Positions 1 to 8,732 of a DNA stretch of 44,039 bases are shown piece by piece. Location of the stretch: assembly GCF_900142215.1 (NCBI RefSeq), contig NZ_FRAC01000042.1:1-44039 (forward strand). The letters are read 5' to 3'. The position numbers were made by a program, and so were the translations under genes. The notes under the pieces were generated by a model. The model was given only the letters and a program-made list of their open reading frames with translations, had not been told where the DNA came from and made no database searches. This DNA is from Anaerocolumna jejuensis DSM 15929. GTDB lineage: Bacteria > Bacillota > Clostridia > Lachnospirales > Lachnospiraceae. Position 1 is the first letter of the stretch; each line of letters opens with the position of its first letter.

Positions 1-127
1 AAGCTATTTTTATATCAATCCTTCAAGTTATACTTCATAACTTCATTAACTCTTTTATTAATTTTAAATCAAAGCTCAAAGTATATTATGATTAGCTCAT
101 CAAATGCCCTGTTTCTATATAGCTAAA
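1..127. other. AT-rich intergenic DNA, no gene seen
   Basis: No credible coding sequence was seen on either strand. The only structure noticed is a short dyad at about 25-43, with 7-bp arms AAGTTAT/ATAACTT around a 5-nt centre. It has no T-tract and is too weak to call a terminator. Confidence 0.4.
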
Positions 128-337
128 GGCAATTGCACAAAATAGAAAGCTTCCTGCGCCTATGGAAATGTATTAGAAGTCCTTTTCTCTGAAGCTTTTG
201 TGCTATATCATCAAACAGATTGTCTGAGCCCACGAGTTATCTGTTTGATGATATGTCCAGCACAAAAGCTTCAGAGAATTAGGACTTCTTATACATTGTA
301 ATCGAAGCAGGAAGCTTACTATTTTGTGCAAATTGCC
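128..337. repeat. Long near-perfect inverted repeat (~95-bp arms)
   Basis: The left arm (about 128-220) and right arm (about 239-337) are reverse complements apart from a few mismatches, a short divergent block and a 3-4 nt indel. Shared blocks include GCACAAAATAG, AAGCTTCCTGC, AGAAGTCC, CTCTGAAGCTTTTGTGC and ATATCATCAAACAGAT. The 18-nt centre is unpaired. The element lies about 115 bp downstream of dgt, with no T-tract on either side and no open reading frame. As RNA it would form a hairpin far longer than an intrinsic terminator. It may be a miniature inverted-repeat element or a processed RNA structure; no target-site duplication is evident. A second element of the same architecture lies at 24076-24222. 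Confidence 0.85.
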
Positions 338-452
338 GTCCCCTTGCGAAAAACTGCCCATTTGTCGTACTAATCATATTATTTTATAACCCGGGCTTAT
401 TTTGTTTACAGCTGTTTCTTATTCAAATCTATTACGGGAGAGTAAGTAAATT

Positions 453-1913
453 TTATTTCAGTCCATTTAATTCCTGATATAAATTCTTCGCATAAGAGTC
501 CGTCATTCCGCTGATATAATCCGTGACCATTAAAAATCGCAAATATAAATTTTCAGCCTCATTATCTGTCTTTGCACACCTGTAATCTTCTTTGTAATTA
601 GCGGATATTATATTGATCAACTTTTTATCAGCTTTTGAAATCCTATACTCCTCACCCTCTACAGAGCTTTCAGCATCCCAGTATAATACCGCATAAATGA
701 AATCATCCAGTAATGCCGTAATAATTTTCCGGGCCGACAATTCTAACTTTAATATTTCCTTATTGTCATATACAAACTCTTTCATTGCGCCTTTTAAGAT
801 TTTAATTGACTCCTGATGGTTTGTTTCATAGAACATATCCTGTTTAAATGCACCGCTCATAATATCGTCATAGCTTTTGGAAAATCTATAGGATACTATG
901 TACATCAACCATTTCCTCACATATTCCATCCACTTTTGAAAAGCGACCAGGTCCCCCTCCGTGCTTCTGTCACTTCCCTCAAGACGTTTTTCCAAATCTG
1001 AAATCAGTTCCTGGGTATATTTCTTATGGGACAAATTTGTAATATCATTAATCGCTCTGTTAAAATAGTCAATAAACTGATTCAATGAAAACAAGCCTTT
1101 TTTTACAGCATCCTCCAAATCAGCCGTTGCATATGCTATATCATCTGCCGCCTCCATTAAATATACAAGAGGATGACGTACATATTCATTCTTATTCTTT
1201 GTCCCTGTAATCATGCAGATATATTCCATTGTATTTCTTTCTGCATAAAAATATCCGGGCTTATGCTTTTTGATATCCTCACTCTCGGCGTCAAAATCAA
1301 TTGAGTTCGTTGGGTATTTTATAAGTGTATTTAATACTCCATATGTTAAGTTTACATCATAGCCTTCTTCCTTATTTTTTACTTTTGAAAGAATTCTCAA
1401 TGCCTGTGCATTACCTTCGAAATTTTCCAGGTCCTTTTTCATTTGTTCCTGTAAAACTTTAGCTACCGGTTTTCCTTTAAATTTAAAATTTGTATTTTTA
1501 AATTCTTTTTTAAACCACTCACCAATAACTACCTCACCAAAGTGGCCAAAGGGCGGATTCCCGAGGTCATGCAGCAGGCCGGCACATGACAATACTACCG
1601 GTATTTCATCCGTATACTTGCTGTTGTTTTTAAAGTCCTCCTGTAGATATTGGGAAGTATTCCTGGTAATCATAATACCCAATTGCCTGGCTATCGTAGA
1701 AACTTCGATTGAATGTGTTAACCTTGTCCTTACAAAATCACTTTTATCCAGGGGAAATACCTGTGTCTTATCCTGCAGCCTTCTAAAGGCCGCACTGGAT
1801 ATAATAGCTTTATAATCTGTTTCCAGATCACTGATTGGATATTTTTCAAAATCCCTTGGTTCTTCCTCTCTTACGACCTGTGTATTTAACGCCAATAATT
1901 TATTCCATTCCAT
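453..1913 (-). CDS. dgt: Deoxyguanosinetriphosphate triphosphohydrolase (dGTPase), HD superfamily
   Basis: This gene probably encodes a cytoplasmic dGTPase that hydrolyses dGTP to deoxyguanosine and triphosphate and so tunes dNTP pools. The N-terminal family block is clear: FRRLQDKTQVFPL, then TRLTHSIEVST with the first HD-domain histidine, then CAGLLHDLGNPPFGHFGE with the HD pair, and later a conserved AADDIAYATADLEDA segment with the distal metal aspartate. The length (486 aa) fits the family. I chose the ATG at 1913 because GGAGGAGG lies 6 nt upstream; an in-frame TTG 30 nt further up has no ribosome site. The gene is monocistronic and preceded by a good sigma-A promoter. No anomalies were noticed. 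The family assignment is firm; the exact dNTP specificity is not shown by sequence. Confidence 0.93.
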   Translation of the reverse strand: MEWNKLLALNTQVVREEEPRDFEKYPISDLETDYKAIISSAAFRRLQDKTQVFPLDKSDFVRTRLTHSIEVSTIARQLGIMITRNTSQYLQEDFKNNSKYTDEIPVVLSCAGLLHDLGNPPFGHFGEVVIGEWFKKEFKNTNFKFKGKPVAKVLQEQMKKDLENFEGNAQALRILSKVKNKEEGYDVNLTYGVLNTLIKYPTNSIDFDAESEDIKKHKPGYFYAERNTMEYICMITGTKNKNEYVRHPLVYLMEAADDIAYATADLEDAVKKGLFSLNQFIDYFNRAINDITNLSHKKYTQELISDLEKRLEGSDRSTEGDLVAFQKWMEYVRKWLMYIVSYRFSKSYDDIMSGAFKQDMFYETNHQESIKILKGAMKEFVYDNKEILKLELSARKIITALLDDFIYAVLYWDAESSVEGEEYRISKADKKLINIISANYKEDYRCAKTDNEAENLYLRFLMVTDYISGMTDSYAKNLYQELNGLK

Positions 1914-2044
1914 AAAGTACCTCCTCCGGTGGAGTTTTTCCAATTTTCAAATTATTATAACAACATTAGCTTTTCAAATAATACCTTCATGGCATACTCA
2001 TCCATTAAGCAGCCTGGCTTTTATTACGCTATTTTGTAACTATT

Positions 2045-2073
2045 ATTATATCTTCTATAAATTGTAATTTCAA
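2045..2073 (-). promoter_or_regulatory. Sigma-A-type promoter for dgt
   Basis: Read on the minus strand, the -35 is TTGAAA, the spacer is 17 bp and the -10 is TATAAT. This is close to consensus and gives a leader of about 125 nt before the dgt ATG at 1913. Confidence 0.65.
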
Positions 2074-2186
2074 CAAATCCGGAAAGAATTTAAGAACATA
2101 CAGCTAGAATTTATAAGCAGCCTCCAATAAGAATTCCCGGACAAGCAAGCACTCCGTTAATAAACCTATTATAAAAATTGATTACT

Positions 2187-2233
2187 CAAAAAAGGATGTT
2201 CCCCAGACAGATAAATCCATCCAAAAAACATCC
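2187..2233 (-). terminator. Probable intrinsic terminator of the ABC/two-component operon
   Basis: On the minus strand a 7-bp stem GGATGTT/AACATCC closes a loop of about 26 nt and is followed at once by TTTTTT. It lies about 120 nt after the stop of the last membrane gene (2356) and separates that operon from dgt. The large loop makes this a moderate call. Confidence 0.55.
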
Positions 2234-2355
2234 CATTTGAACAACCCACTATTCCTCATTTGATATTTGAATATTACAGGCCTATTCCTGCCAGGCACAT
2301 TAAACTGGAATCTTATAGCTTTGAAGCTTGAGTCTATAACTTTTACCCTAAGGTT

Positions 2356-2988
2356 CTATATCAATTTCTTCCAGAGAACATCCCGCCATATAATTGCCAG
2401 AAGCAGCAGGGCAGCTCCGCCTGCCAAAAGATAATACTTCTCGGTAAAGCTTCCGTTTTGCATCGAAAACAAAAAGAAATTGCCCATGTATTTCCTGCCG
2501 GTTCCAAAATTAATTAAAAAGTATAGAATAGACATCATATATCCTAAGACCGGCTGGTTGGAAAGAGAGAAGAAAAATGTCCCCAGTCCGCCTAAAAAGA
2601 TACTGTTTGCCAGGAAGCCAAAAAACAGCTTAGGGAAAGAAAAACGGCAGCCACCTGCCCACATCCATAAAAGGAACAATACCCCCACTGCTGCCAGCAG
2701 AACTACCGCTGACAGTGTGCGAAGAAGATGGGCTGATACCATGGATTCTTTTTTAGAGGCTATAATATCCCTGATATCCCCATCAATATCCGGTGCAAAT
2801 ACGGTCATTAAAAGTATAATCCCGATAAGGCTTAAGAATACCTCAATGACCTTGGCCGCCTGCGCACCATCCAGATTCTCAAGCCCTATAAGAAAGGGTG
2901 ACAGCAGACAGAGCACCAGTACAAGCGCTGAAGGAATTAACAGATTATGCTTTAGATTTACGTACAAAAATTTTTGATACTTTTCCAT
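2356..2988 (-). CDS. ABC-2-type transporter membrane protein (second, small)
   Basis: This is a polytopic membrane protein of about 210 aa with roughly six hydrophobic segments, among them LLIPSALVLVLCLLSPFLI and AVVLLAAVGVLFLLWMWAGG, and no enzymatic motifs. It closes an operon with an ABC ATPase and a larger permease, so it is probably part of the same exporter. Its reading frame overlaps the end of the preceding permease gene by about 44 nt, which suggests translational coupling. Two starts are possible: the ATG at 2988 (preceded by AGGAAAGGA with a longish gap) and the ATG at 3021. I prefer 2988 because the protein then begins MEKYQKF just before the first membrane helix. The transported substrate cannot be told from sequence. 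Confidence 0.75.
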   Translation of the reverse strand: MEKYQKFLYVNLKHNLLIPSALVLVLCLLSPFLIGLENLDGAQAAKVIEVFLSLIGIILLMTVFAPDIDGDIRDIIASKKESMVSAHLLRTLSAVVLLAAVGVLFLLWMWAGGCRFSFPKLFFGFLANSIFLGGLGTFFFSLSNQPVLGYMMSILYFLINFGTGRKYMGNFFLFSMQNGSFTEKYYLLAGGAALLLLAIIWRDVLWKKLI

Positions 2989-4207
2989 TATTTCGATAGA
3001 TTCCTTTCCTCTTGCAGTCATAAAGATAAATGAGGGCTGTCACAAGAACCAGGGCCGCTGCGGTGTAAAGGATACGGTTAGCCACAAGCTGTCCAAAGGT
3101 TCTATGAAAGACATCATATTCTCCCAGGGTATTGAACCGCGGAACAAGGTTAAAGCCGAAGTTGCCCGTCATCCGGCTGACTCCCGCCAGAATTGACACA
3201 AACCACCAGATTACCTGGATCAGAATAGGAAATACCCCTTCTGTCAGCTCTCCCAGGAAATACCCCAAAGCTGCCACAACCATAATACTCGGCAGAAGCC
3301 ATCCGGTACAGTACTTTAGAAAAGCAAAGTAATCCGCTGTAACTCCTGCATTTTTGGCAGCATAAACTGCCTGGGACAGAGGAAGCAGGGATAGGAGCAA
3401 TACAGGCAGAAACAGCATGAAGCATATGGCTGCCAGGCGGGCCGTTATGATAGCCGCCGACGAGGCACTCTTTCCGTAAAGCACACCGTTTACATGGCTG
3501 TGCTTATCCTTTAGTACTCTGGAGGTAACAAAAAATACCGGTATAAGTCCTAAAAGGATACCGAAATAGTCGCAGAACAGTCTGGCATAGGCACCGGAAA
3601 AGCGGTCCTTCTCCTTTATCTGATTATAGTCCTTCAATGCCTCCTCATAGGTAACAGGTACTCTTGCATTACTCGTCAGATAGGTTTTCCCATACATACT
3701 GCCCCTTCCGATAAGCTTCGCCGCCTGATTCATATACCCAAGAAATTCATCATAGGTCACGTTCCCGGAAATCTTCAGTTTCAAAGAGCTTGTATCTTTC
3801 TGAACTAGGATTTTATTATTTCCCAGATTTGTGATTTCATTATTATAAGACTCAGTGGCCTTATTAAATTCCTCGGAGGTTGTGTCCGTCAGCTTTAACA
3901 GCAATGCTTTGATTTTCTCAGTTTTTTCTTTATCCAGCCGGACGGACTTGTAAAATCCAATTGGATAGGTCGTATATGCTCCATTGCAGTATTCTTGCAG
4001 CAGACTGTCCGTGGCAGTCTCCATAATTACCTTTTTGTCGGTGCTGTAATGATAGCCATAGCTTTCCTGTCCGGCCTTTGGCTCTGTGGGAATATCCTCA
4101 GAGCCCATTTGTGTCAGATAAAAGAACAGGATAACTGCCAGATATCCGAAAAACAGAATGCTTTTTCTCCAGATTTTACATTCCTTTCGAAACAGGGTCA
4201 GCCACAT
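2945..4207 (-). CDS. ABC-2-type transporter permease with large extracytoplasmic domain
   Basis: The 420-aa protein has one N-terminal helix (SILFFGYLAVILFFYLTQM, about residues 15-33). A soluble, probably extracytoplasmic, domain of about 170 residues follows, then five or six helices in the C-terminal half (from about residue 210). This one-helix, large-domain, multi-helix layout is typical of ABC-2 exporters linked to antimicrobial peptides, lantibiotic immunity or cell-envelope stress. The ATG lies inside the end of the ATPase gene (about 10 nt overlap), so the two are translationally coupled. With the upstream two-component genes it probably forms a sensed export module. The substrate is unknown. 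Confidence 0.8.
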   Translation of the reverse strand: MWLTLFRKECKIWRKSILFFGYLAVILFFYLTQMGSEDIPTEPKAGQESYGYHYSTDKKVIMETATDSLLQEYCNGAYTTYPIGFYKSVRLDKEKTEKIKALLLKLTDTTSEEFNKATESYNNEITNLGNNKILVQKDTSSLKLKISGNVTYDEFLGYMNQAAKLIGRGSMYGKTYLTSNARVPVTYEEALKDYNQIKEKDRFSGAYARLFCDYFGILLGLIPVFFVTSRVLKDKHSHVNGVLYGKSASSAAIITARLAAICFMLFLPVLLLSLLPLSQAVYAAKNAGVTADYFAFLKYCTGWLLPSIMVVAALGYFLGELTEGVFPILIQVIWWFVSILAGVSRMTGNFGFNLVPRFNTLGEYDVFHRTFGQLVANRILYTAAALVLVTALIYLYDCKRKGIYRNNGKVSKIFVRKSKA

Positions 4208-5088
4208 ACTGGTTTGCCCCCTTCCTTTCCCATCAGATAAAGATAGGCATCCTCGGCATTGGGCTCCGTAAGTACGGCCTTTTCAAAGGGGGCGCTTTCC
4301 TCTGAGAGAAATCGTACCTCAGCCATGCTACCCTTCGATAATATAGCGGTAACAATATGTCTGGCTTTTAATTCCTCCAACTCCATTCTGGATATTTCCG
4401 CCCTATAAACCTTTCCTTCTGCCATTTCTATCAGCTCTCTTACGGTTCCCCGAAAAATAATCTTCCCATTATCCAGCACTGCAATATCCTCACAGGTCGC
4501 TTCTATATCTCCCACAATATGTGTGGAGAGAATCACAATCCTGTCCTGGGCAATCTCACATAAAAGATTTCGAAAGCGTACCCTCTCCTCCGGGTCCAGC
4601 CCTGCCGTAGGCTCATCCACAATCAGAATCCGGGGATTATGAAGGATTGCCTGAGCGATGCCAAGCCTTCTTCTCATTCCGCCTGACATGGCCCTTACCT
4701 TTGTCCTGTAATTGGCGGACAGATTCACCTTATCAAGAAGCTCCGGAATACGTTTCTTTCTCTCCTCCTTCTTCATCCCTGAGAGGGTTCCCAGATAATC
4801 CATTGCCTCATAAGCACTCATTCCTCCATACATGGAGAAATCCTGGGGCAGATATCCTGTCATACTGCGTATCTCCCTGGCCTCTTTGATATTTATTCCA
4901 TTGATAGTAACTTCTCCTGCCGTTGGATTATGCAGGGTAGCAAGTATTTTCATCAGGGTCGTTTTGCCAGCTCCGTTTCTTCCCAAAAGCCCGAACATCC
5001 CCTCACTTATAGTAAGATCAATACCGTCAACGGCCTTCTTTTTCCCGTAAAATTTGCTTACGTTTTTTAGAATAATCTCTTGACTCAT
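4198..5088 (-). CDS. ABC transporter ATP-binding protein
   Basis: This is the cytoplasmic ATPase of the exporter. Motifs appear in the usual order: Walker A GRNGAGKTT, Q-loop YLPQDFSMYGG, signature MSGGMRRRLGIAQA, Walker B ILIVDEPTAGLDP, and switch histidine LSTHIVGD. A C-terminal extension of about 80 residues follows, as in CcmA/BcrA-type ATPases that partner ABC-2 permeases. I chose the ATG at 5088, with AAAGGGCTGAT just upstream; an in-frame TTG at 5139 would add 17 unconserved residues and lacks a ribosome site. It lies between the histidine kinase (130-nt gap) and the permease (overlap). The fold and role are firm; the substrate is not known. Confidence 0.93.
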   Translation of the reverse strand: MSQEIILKNVSKFYGKKKAVDGIDLTISEGMFGLLGRNGAGKTTLMKILATLHNPTAGEVTINGINIKEAREIRSMTGYLPQDFSMYGGMSAYEAMDYLGTLSGMKKEERKKRIPELLDKVNLSANYRTKVRAMSGGMRRRLGIAQAILHNPRILIVDEPTAGLDPEERVRFRNLLCEIAQDRIVILSTHIVGDIEATCEDIAVLDNGKIIFRGTVRELIEMAEGKVYRAEISRMELEELKARHIVTAILSKGSMAEVRFLSEESAPFEKAVLTEPNAEDAYLYLMGKEGGKPVCG

Positions 5089-5217
5089 ATCAGCCCTTTC
5101 CTTTCCATTCCTTACTATGATTACGCTTTGCAGCAGCAACCGTCTGTATCCCGGAAAAATAAAATCACCCCTTTACCGGGATAATTTTATTTTATAATCT
5201 AAATATCTATCTTTTCA

Positions 5218-6402
5218 CTACATTACAAAAAAACTTGCACAAACTATACCGCCGCCGTGGATACCATTGGTTATTTCAAGGCTGCCCCCATGTTTTTCAC
5301 ACAGGAGCCTGCAAATGGTAAGCCCCAGGCCAAAATGCCCTTTTTCCGTTGTAAAATAAGGGTTTTTTGCGTTGGCCAAAGCCTTTTTTTCAAAGCCTGC
5401 ACCATCATCCTTTATATAGAGGAACAGTTTTCCGTTTTCTATCTGAAGCTGCAGCCAAATCTTTTCCGTTGCATACCGTAATGCATTTCCCATCAGGTTC
5501 TCTGCCACCTCTAGGATTGCCCCCGTATCCGGAAAAATTTCCGCTTCATTACAGGACTCGTCCACGGTCAAATCAATAGAAAGTGCCGAAGCTGACATTC
5601 CGGAAAGAAGCTGCCCTATTCTGGCAGCAAGCTCCTTTGCTGTACTCTTCTCCCTTTTTAATTCCAGTTCCTCAAAGGTATTAATTTCTTTCATAGTATC
5701 GGCAAACCGCTCCAGCCTGTCTACCTGGTTTTCGATCAGAGACAGGGTTTCCCACAGCTTCTCCTCGGAAATCTGCCCTCCCGGCTGGAACATACGGAGT
5801 ATTTGGGTGTAGCCCTTCATAACCGTCAGCGGAGTTCTGATATCGTGGGCAAAGGCAGCATTTAATTCCCTCTGGTCCCTCACCAGCTTCCAGGTATTTT
5901 TCCGGTTGTTGATGAGCTGAAGGCGCATCTGGTTAAAAGCCTCACAGATGTCACCCATCTCGTCTCCGCTTAGATAACGGCAGTCCATGCTGAGGTCATC
6001 CCTGGCCACGGCTTCCATTTCTTTTTTCAGAACCTCCAGGGGTTCCATTAATTTATTTTTATAATAGATATGGCTGACCATAACAATGGCAATACTAGCA
6101 TAAAGAAAGACAGAAATTGCTTCCACTCCTTCCAGAAGCCTTAGCTTATTGTTAACGCTTTTCGGCAGAGCCTCCGTGTCAATGGTATAACCCCGGCTGT
6201 CCCTGTAAATGACAGCATAGTTCTCTATTCCTTCCAATGACATAATGACATTCTTCCATCCCTCACAAAACAGATAGGTAGCATAATAGCAAAGTCCGCA
6301 AGCAAAAATTGCAATTAAAATATAAAATCCCAGTGCTTTTTTCAGACTGGAATTTTTTAAAAACACTTTAATTTTATTTACCTGCTTCTCTATATAATCC
6401 AT
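5218..6402 (-). CDS. Two-component sensor histidine kinase (HAMP, HisKA)
   Basis: The protein of about 394 aa has two N-terminal membrane helices (FYILIAIFACGLCYYATYLF and ISVFLYASIAIVMVSHIYY) flanking a short extracytoplasmic loop. A HAMP linker follows, then the H-box AFAHDIRTPLTVMKGY with the phosphoaccepting histidine, N-box ENLMGNALRYA, G1 KDDGAGF and G2 HFGLGLTICRLL. The short sensor loop suggests sensing in the membrane or through the transporter. I placed the start at the ATG at 6402, with GGGGAG about 10 nt upstream; it overlaps the response-regulator stop by 13 nt, so the two are coupled. It probably controls the exporter genes downstream. Confidence 0.92.
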   Translation of the reverse strand: MDYIEKQVNKIKVFLKNSSLKKALGFYILIAIFACGLCYYATYLFCEGWKNVIMSLEGIENYAVIYRDSRGYTIDTEALPKSVNNKLRLLEGVEAISVFLYASIAIVMVSHIYYKNKLMEPLEVLKKEMEAVARDDLSMDCRYLSGDEMGDICEAFNQMRLQLINNRKNTWKLVRDQRELNAAFAHDIRTPLTVMKGYTQILRMFQPGGQISEEKLWETLSLIENQVDRLERFADTMKEINTFEELELKREKSTAKELAARIGQLLSGMSASALSIDLTVDESCNEAEIFPDTGAILEVAENLMGNALRYATEKIWLQLQIENGKLFLYIKDDGAGFEKKALANAKNPYFTTEKGHFGLGLTICRLLCEKHGGSLEITNGIHGGGIVCASFFVM

Positions 6403-7064
6403 CGGTAACCAACTCCCCAAACCGTTTCTATAATCTCTTTCTGATAGTAACATCCAATCTTTGTCCGAATCCTTCTGATATGCTCCGTTATGATGCTGCT
6501 GCTTCCTTCCTTATCAAAACCCCAAAGCTTTTCATAGATTGTTTCCTTATCAAATATCTGTCCTTTGTGAATGCTCAGGATTTCTACAATGTCGAATTCT
6601 GTTCTGGTCAGGCCTATTTCTTCCTCGCCCCAGAATATTTTCCTGGTATCATATTCAATCAGCAGCTCTCCTGCCATTCTTACCTTCTGGGTTCCCTTTT
6701 GCCTTCCTTCCCTGCGTAAATGTGCAACAACCCTGGCATGTAATTCCTCCAGGCTAAAGGGCTTTGTAATATAGTCATCCCCGCCAAGCAAAAGCCCATT
6801 GATCTTATCCTGCTCCTGCACCTTGGCAGTCAGAAAAACAATGGGAGCATTTACATGGTCCCTTATTTTTTTACACACAGAGAATCCATCCATATCGGGC
6901 ATATTGACATCCAGCAGAATGATATCCGGATTTACTTCTATTTTTTCAATGGCTGAATACCCGCTGTCCGCAGTATATACAAGATACCCGGACAGCTCGA
7001 AGTAGTCCTTTAACATTCTTAGTATATCCTCTTCATCGTCTGCAATGAGTATTTTATAAGTCAT
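6390..7064 (-). CDS. OmpR/PhoB-family response regulator
   Basis: The receiver domain shows the acidic pair ADDEED, the phosphoacceptor in IILLDVNMPDMDG, the switch threonine in VFLTAK and the lysine in ITKPFS. A winged-helix DNA-binding domain follows, with LTRTEFDIVEILSIHKG and IRRIRTKIG and ending GVGYRWII. The length of about 224 aa is normal. The true start is most likely the ATG at 7064 with AAGGG 7 nt upstream; an in-frame TTG two codons earlier is possible. It is the first gene of the regulator-kinase-ATPase-permease-permease unit and probably activates it. Signal and targets are inferred from context only. Confidence 0.93.
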   Translation of the reverse strand: MTYKILIADDEEDILRMLKDYFELSGYLVYTADSGYSAIEKIEVNPDIILLDVNMPDMDGFSVCKKIRDHVNAPIVFLTAKVQEQDKINGLLLGGDDYITKPFSLEELHARVVAHLRREGRQKGTQKVRMAGELLIEYDTRKIFWGEEEIGLTRTEFDIVEILSIHKGQIFDKETIYEKLWGFDKEGSSSIITEHIRRIRTKIGCYYQKEIIETVWGVGYRWII

Positions 7065-7203
7065 AATCAATCCCTTTATAATATTCCTATGGCAGTATCC
7101 CTTTAAACAACGAAAGTTAAAATTGTTATTCTCCTGCCTGCAATTGAAAGTTTACTATATAAATATCTACAAAATATCTATTTTTCGTTCCTTCTATGCT
7201 GCT

Positions 7204-8205
7204 CTAATGCTGCTTAAGCCAATAGAAATAATCATCCAAAAATGTCCATAGAGGTTCTGAATGATTCATTCCGGGATACTGCGTCAGCTTAACGTCCTTT
7301 CCCAGGGAAATCATTACTTTATATAAGTCATCCGAATGGTGGTATGGCACTCTTTCATCCGCTGTTCCATGTACAATATACAGCGGTGTATCTATCCTGT
7401 CCTTCCAATTGATTGCCGAACGTTTTTCATATTCCCCGCTGTCTGTCTTTAGATTTCCCACCAGTTCCCGTAAAATCCCGGTCATTTCTGAATTTCCTAT
7501 CTGATTCATTTCCACATAAAATTTATTCAAATCTGTAACTCCTGCACCTACGACTGCCGCATCAACACGCTTATCACGGCTTAAAATGATATAGGCCTCC
7601 ATTGTACCTCGGGACCATCCAAACATATACAATTTTTTGTTTGTGCAATTTAGTCTTTTTGCATAGTCAATCAGCTGAATGACATCCTGTACATCTGCGC
7701 CGCCGAATTTATCTTCGCCGGTACTGTCCCCACCGCCACGATATTGCGAACCCATGGCTATGAACCCGTATCTAGCAAAGTATTCAATCGTCGTTGGGTC
7801 CAGTTCTCCGTAATGTCTATTTCCTCCGCGATTAAAAATCAACACAGGATATGCTTTTTCCATATAATCCTTTGGTGCTGCTACATAACCGTCAATGGTT
7901 TCTGCTCCGCTCTTATAGTGAATCCGGTAGCTTAAAATCTGCTCTGGCGCAATTAAAACCGTATCTTCTTTTTGATATACTACATAATCCATATATTGTT
8001 TTTTTAAACCCTTGCTATAGGATTCTAATCTCTGTAGATAATTCGTATCCGTGTCAATAGTCTCCATACTGACTCCTGATTTCCAGGCCTGCATGGTTTC
8101 TTCCAAGGAATGTTTTTTCCTGTTTAGCCCGATTGCGCTGATAAGTACAATGCACATTACTATCACAAGCAGGACTGGCAGCACTCTGCGATTATGTTTT
8201 TTCAC
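7204..8205 (-). CDS. Membrane-anchored alpha/beta hydrolase, prolyl-oligopeptidase-like
   Basis: An N-terminal signal-anchor (PVLLVIVMCIVLISAIGL) is followed by a serine hydrolase domain facing outside the membrane. The nucleophile elbow is GWSRG, the acid is likely the aspartate in HGTADERVPYHHS, and the histidine lies in YPGMNHSEPLW. The oxyanion region resembles S9-type peptidases and acyl esterases (NRGGNRHYG, GSQYRGGGDS). The length of about 333 aa is typical. Translation probably begins at a GTG at 8205, or the adjacent GTG at 8208, behind AGAGAGG. A small membrane ORF lies 50 nt upstream on the same strand and may be co-transcribed. Peptidase and esterase activity cannot be told apart here. 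Confidence 0.82.
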   Translation of the reverse strand: MKKHNRRVLPVLLVIVMCIVLISAIGLNRKKHSLEETMQAWKSGVSMETIDTDTNYLQRLESYSKGLKKQYMDYVVYQKEDTVLIAPEQILSYRIHYKSGAETIDGYVAAPKDYMEKAYPVLIFNRGGNRHYGELDPTTIEYFARYGFIAMGSQYRGGGDSTGEDKFGGADVQDVIQLIDYAKRLNCTNKKLYMFGWSRGTMEAYIILSRDKRVDAAVVGAGVTDLNKFYVEMNQIGNSEMTGILRELVGNLKTDSGEYEKRSAINWKDRIDTPLYIVHGTADERVPYHHSDDLYKVMISLGKDVKLTQYPGMNHSEPLWTFLDDYFYWLKQH

Positions 8206-8260
8206 CACATTTCCTCTCTATACACCTGACTGCGTTCAAATATAAGTGGATTTTACTATT

Positions 8261-8431
8261 TTACTTCATGAGCTTATCTATATTTTTTCGTTCTTCATCA
8301 AAATCTTCTAATATGCTTTTATGCATATAACGTTTAACACTATAATTCTGTGCCCCTTTTTTCCCTGTGCAGCAAATATTAAAAATCGTTCCGAAAATAA
8401 TTACCCCTGCCATGTATAAGATATACCTCAT
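8261..8431 (-). CDS. Small hypothetical membrane protein (56 aa)
   Basis: A complete 56-codon frame runs from the ATG at 8431 to a TAA at 8261, with AGGAG 9-10 nt before the ATG. The predicted peptide has one hydrophobic N-terminal segment (YILYMAGVIIFGTIFNICC) ending in paired cysteines. A charged tail follows that ends EDFDEERKNIDKLMK. This looks like a single-pass small membrane protein; the cysteine context does not match a standard lipobox. A plausible promoter lies about 75 nt upstream, and the alpha/beta hydrolase gene starts about 55 nt downstream on the same strand. I do not recognise a family. The ribosome site and clean reading frame are the evidence for it. Confidence 0.6.
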   Translation of the reverse strand: MRYILYMAGVIIFGTIFNICCTGKKGAQNYSVKRYMHKSILEDFDEERKNIDKLMK

Positions 8432-8501
8432 CTTAGCAATCTCCTATTATTATTGCTTTATTCCAAAAATCCACAATATTTTTATCATGTGTAATAACTG
8501 T

Positions 8502-8540
8502 ATTTATCTTATTCTACTTCAATATATCAAGATAATTCAA
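8502..8540 (-). promoter_or_regulatory. Candidate promoter(s) for the small ORF and hydrolase
   Basis: Two overlapping sigma-A-like solutions are present on the minus strand: TTGAAT - 18 bp - TAGAAT, and TTGATA - 17 bp - ATAAAT. Either would start transcription 60-80 nt before the small ORF. The rest of 8541-8732 is AT-rich, and I see no gene or strong terminator in it. Confidence 0.4.
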
Positions 8541-8732
8541 AAAAATAATCTTTCTCTCTGGCACACCATATCGTATCAAAAATAGCTCAATTTTTGCTTA
8601 TAGTTGCAAAGATATTTTATAAGTATATTATTATTTAGCAAGGTTTTTTACAATGGACACATCTGTCTATTTCAATTTTATAAAAGCAGGACCATAGGGA
8701 ACCCTTATTTTTCATTCCGTAATCCGGTTATT

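Noticed and set aside
128..337. Insertion sequence or transposon end pair
   Set aside because: Only 18 nt separate the arms, with no transposase and no visible target duplication. A non-autonomous element remains possible but is not proven.
8367..8585. 72-codon plus-strand frame
   Set aside because: It covers the small minus-strand gene and promoter region, is very Tyr/Ile-rich as expected of AT-rich antisense sequence, and lacks a ribosome site.
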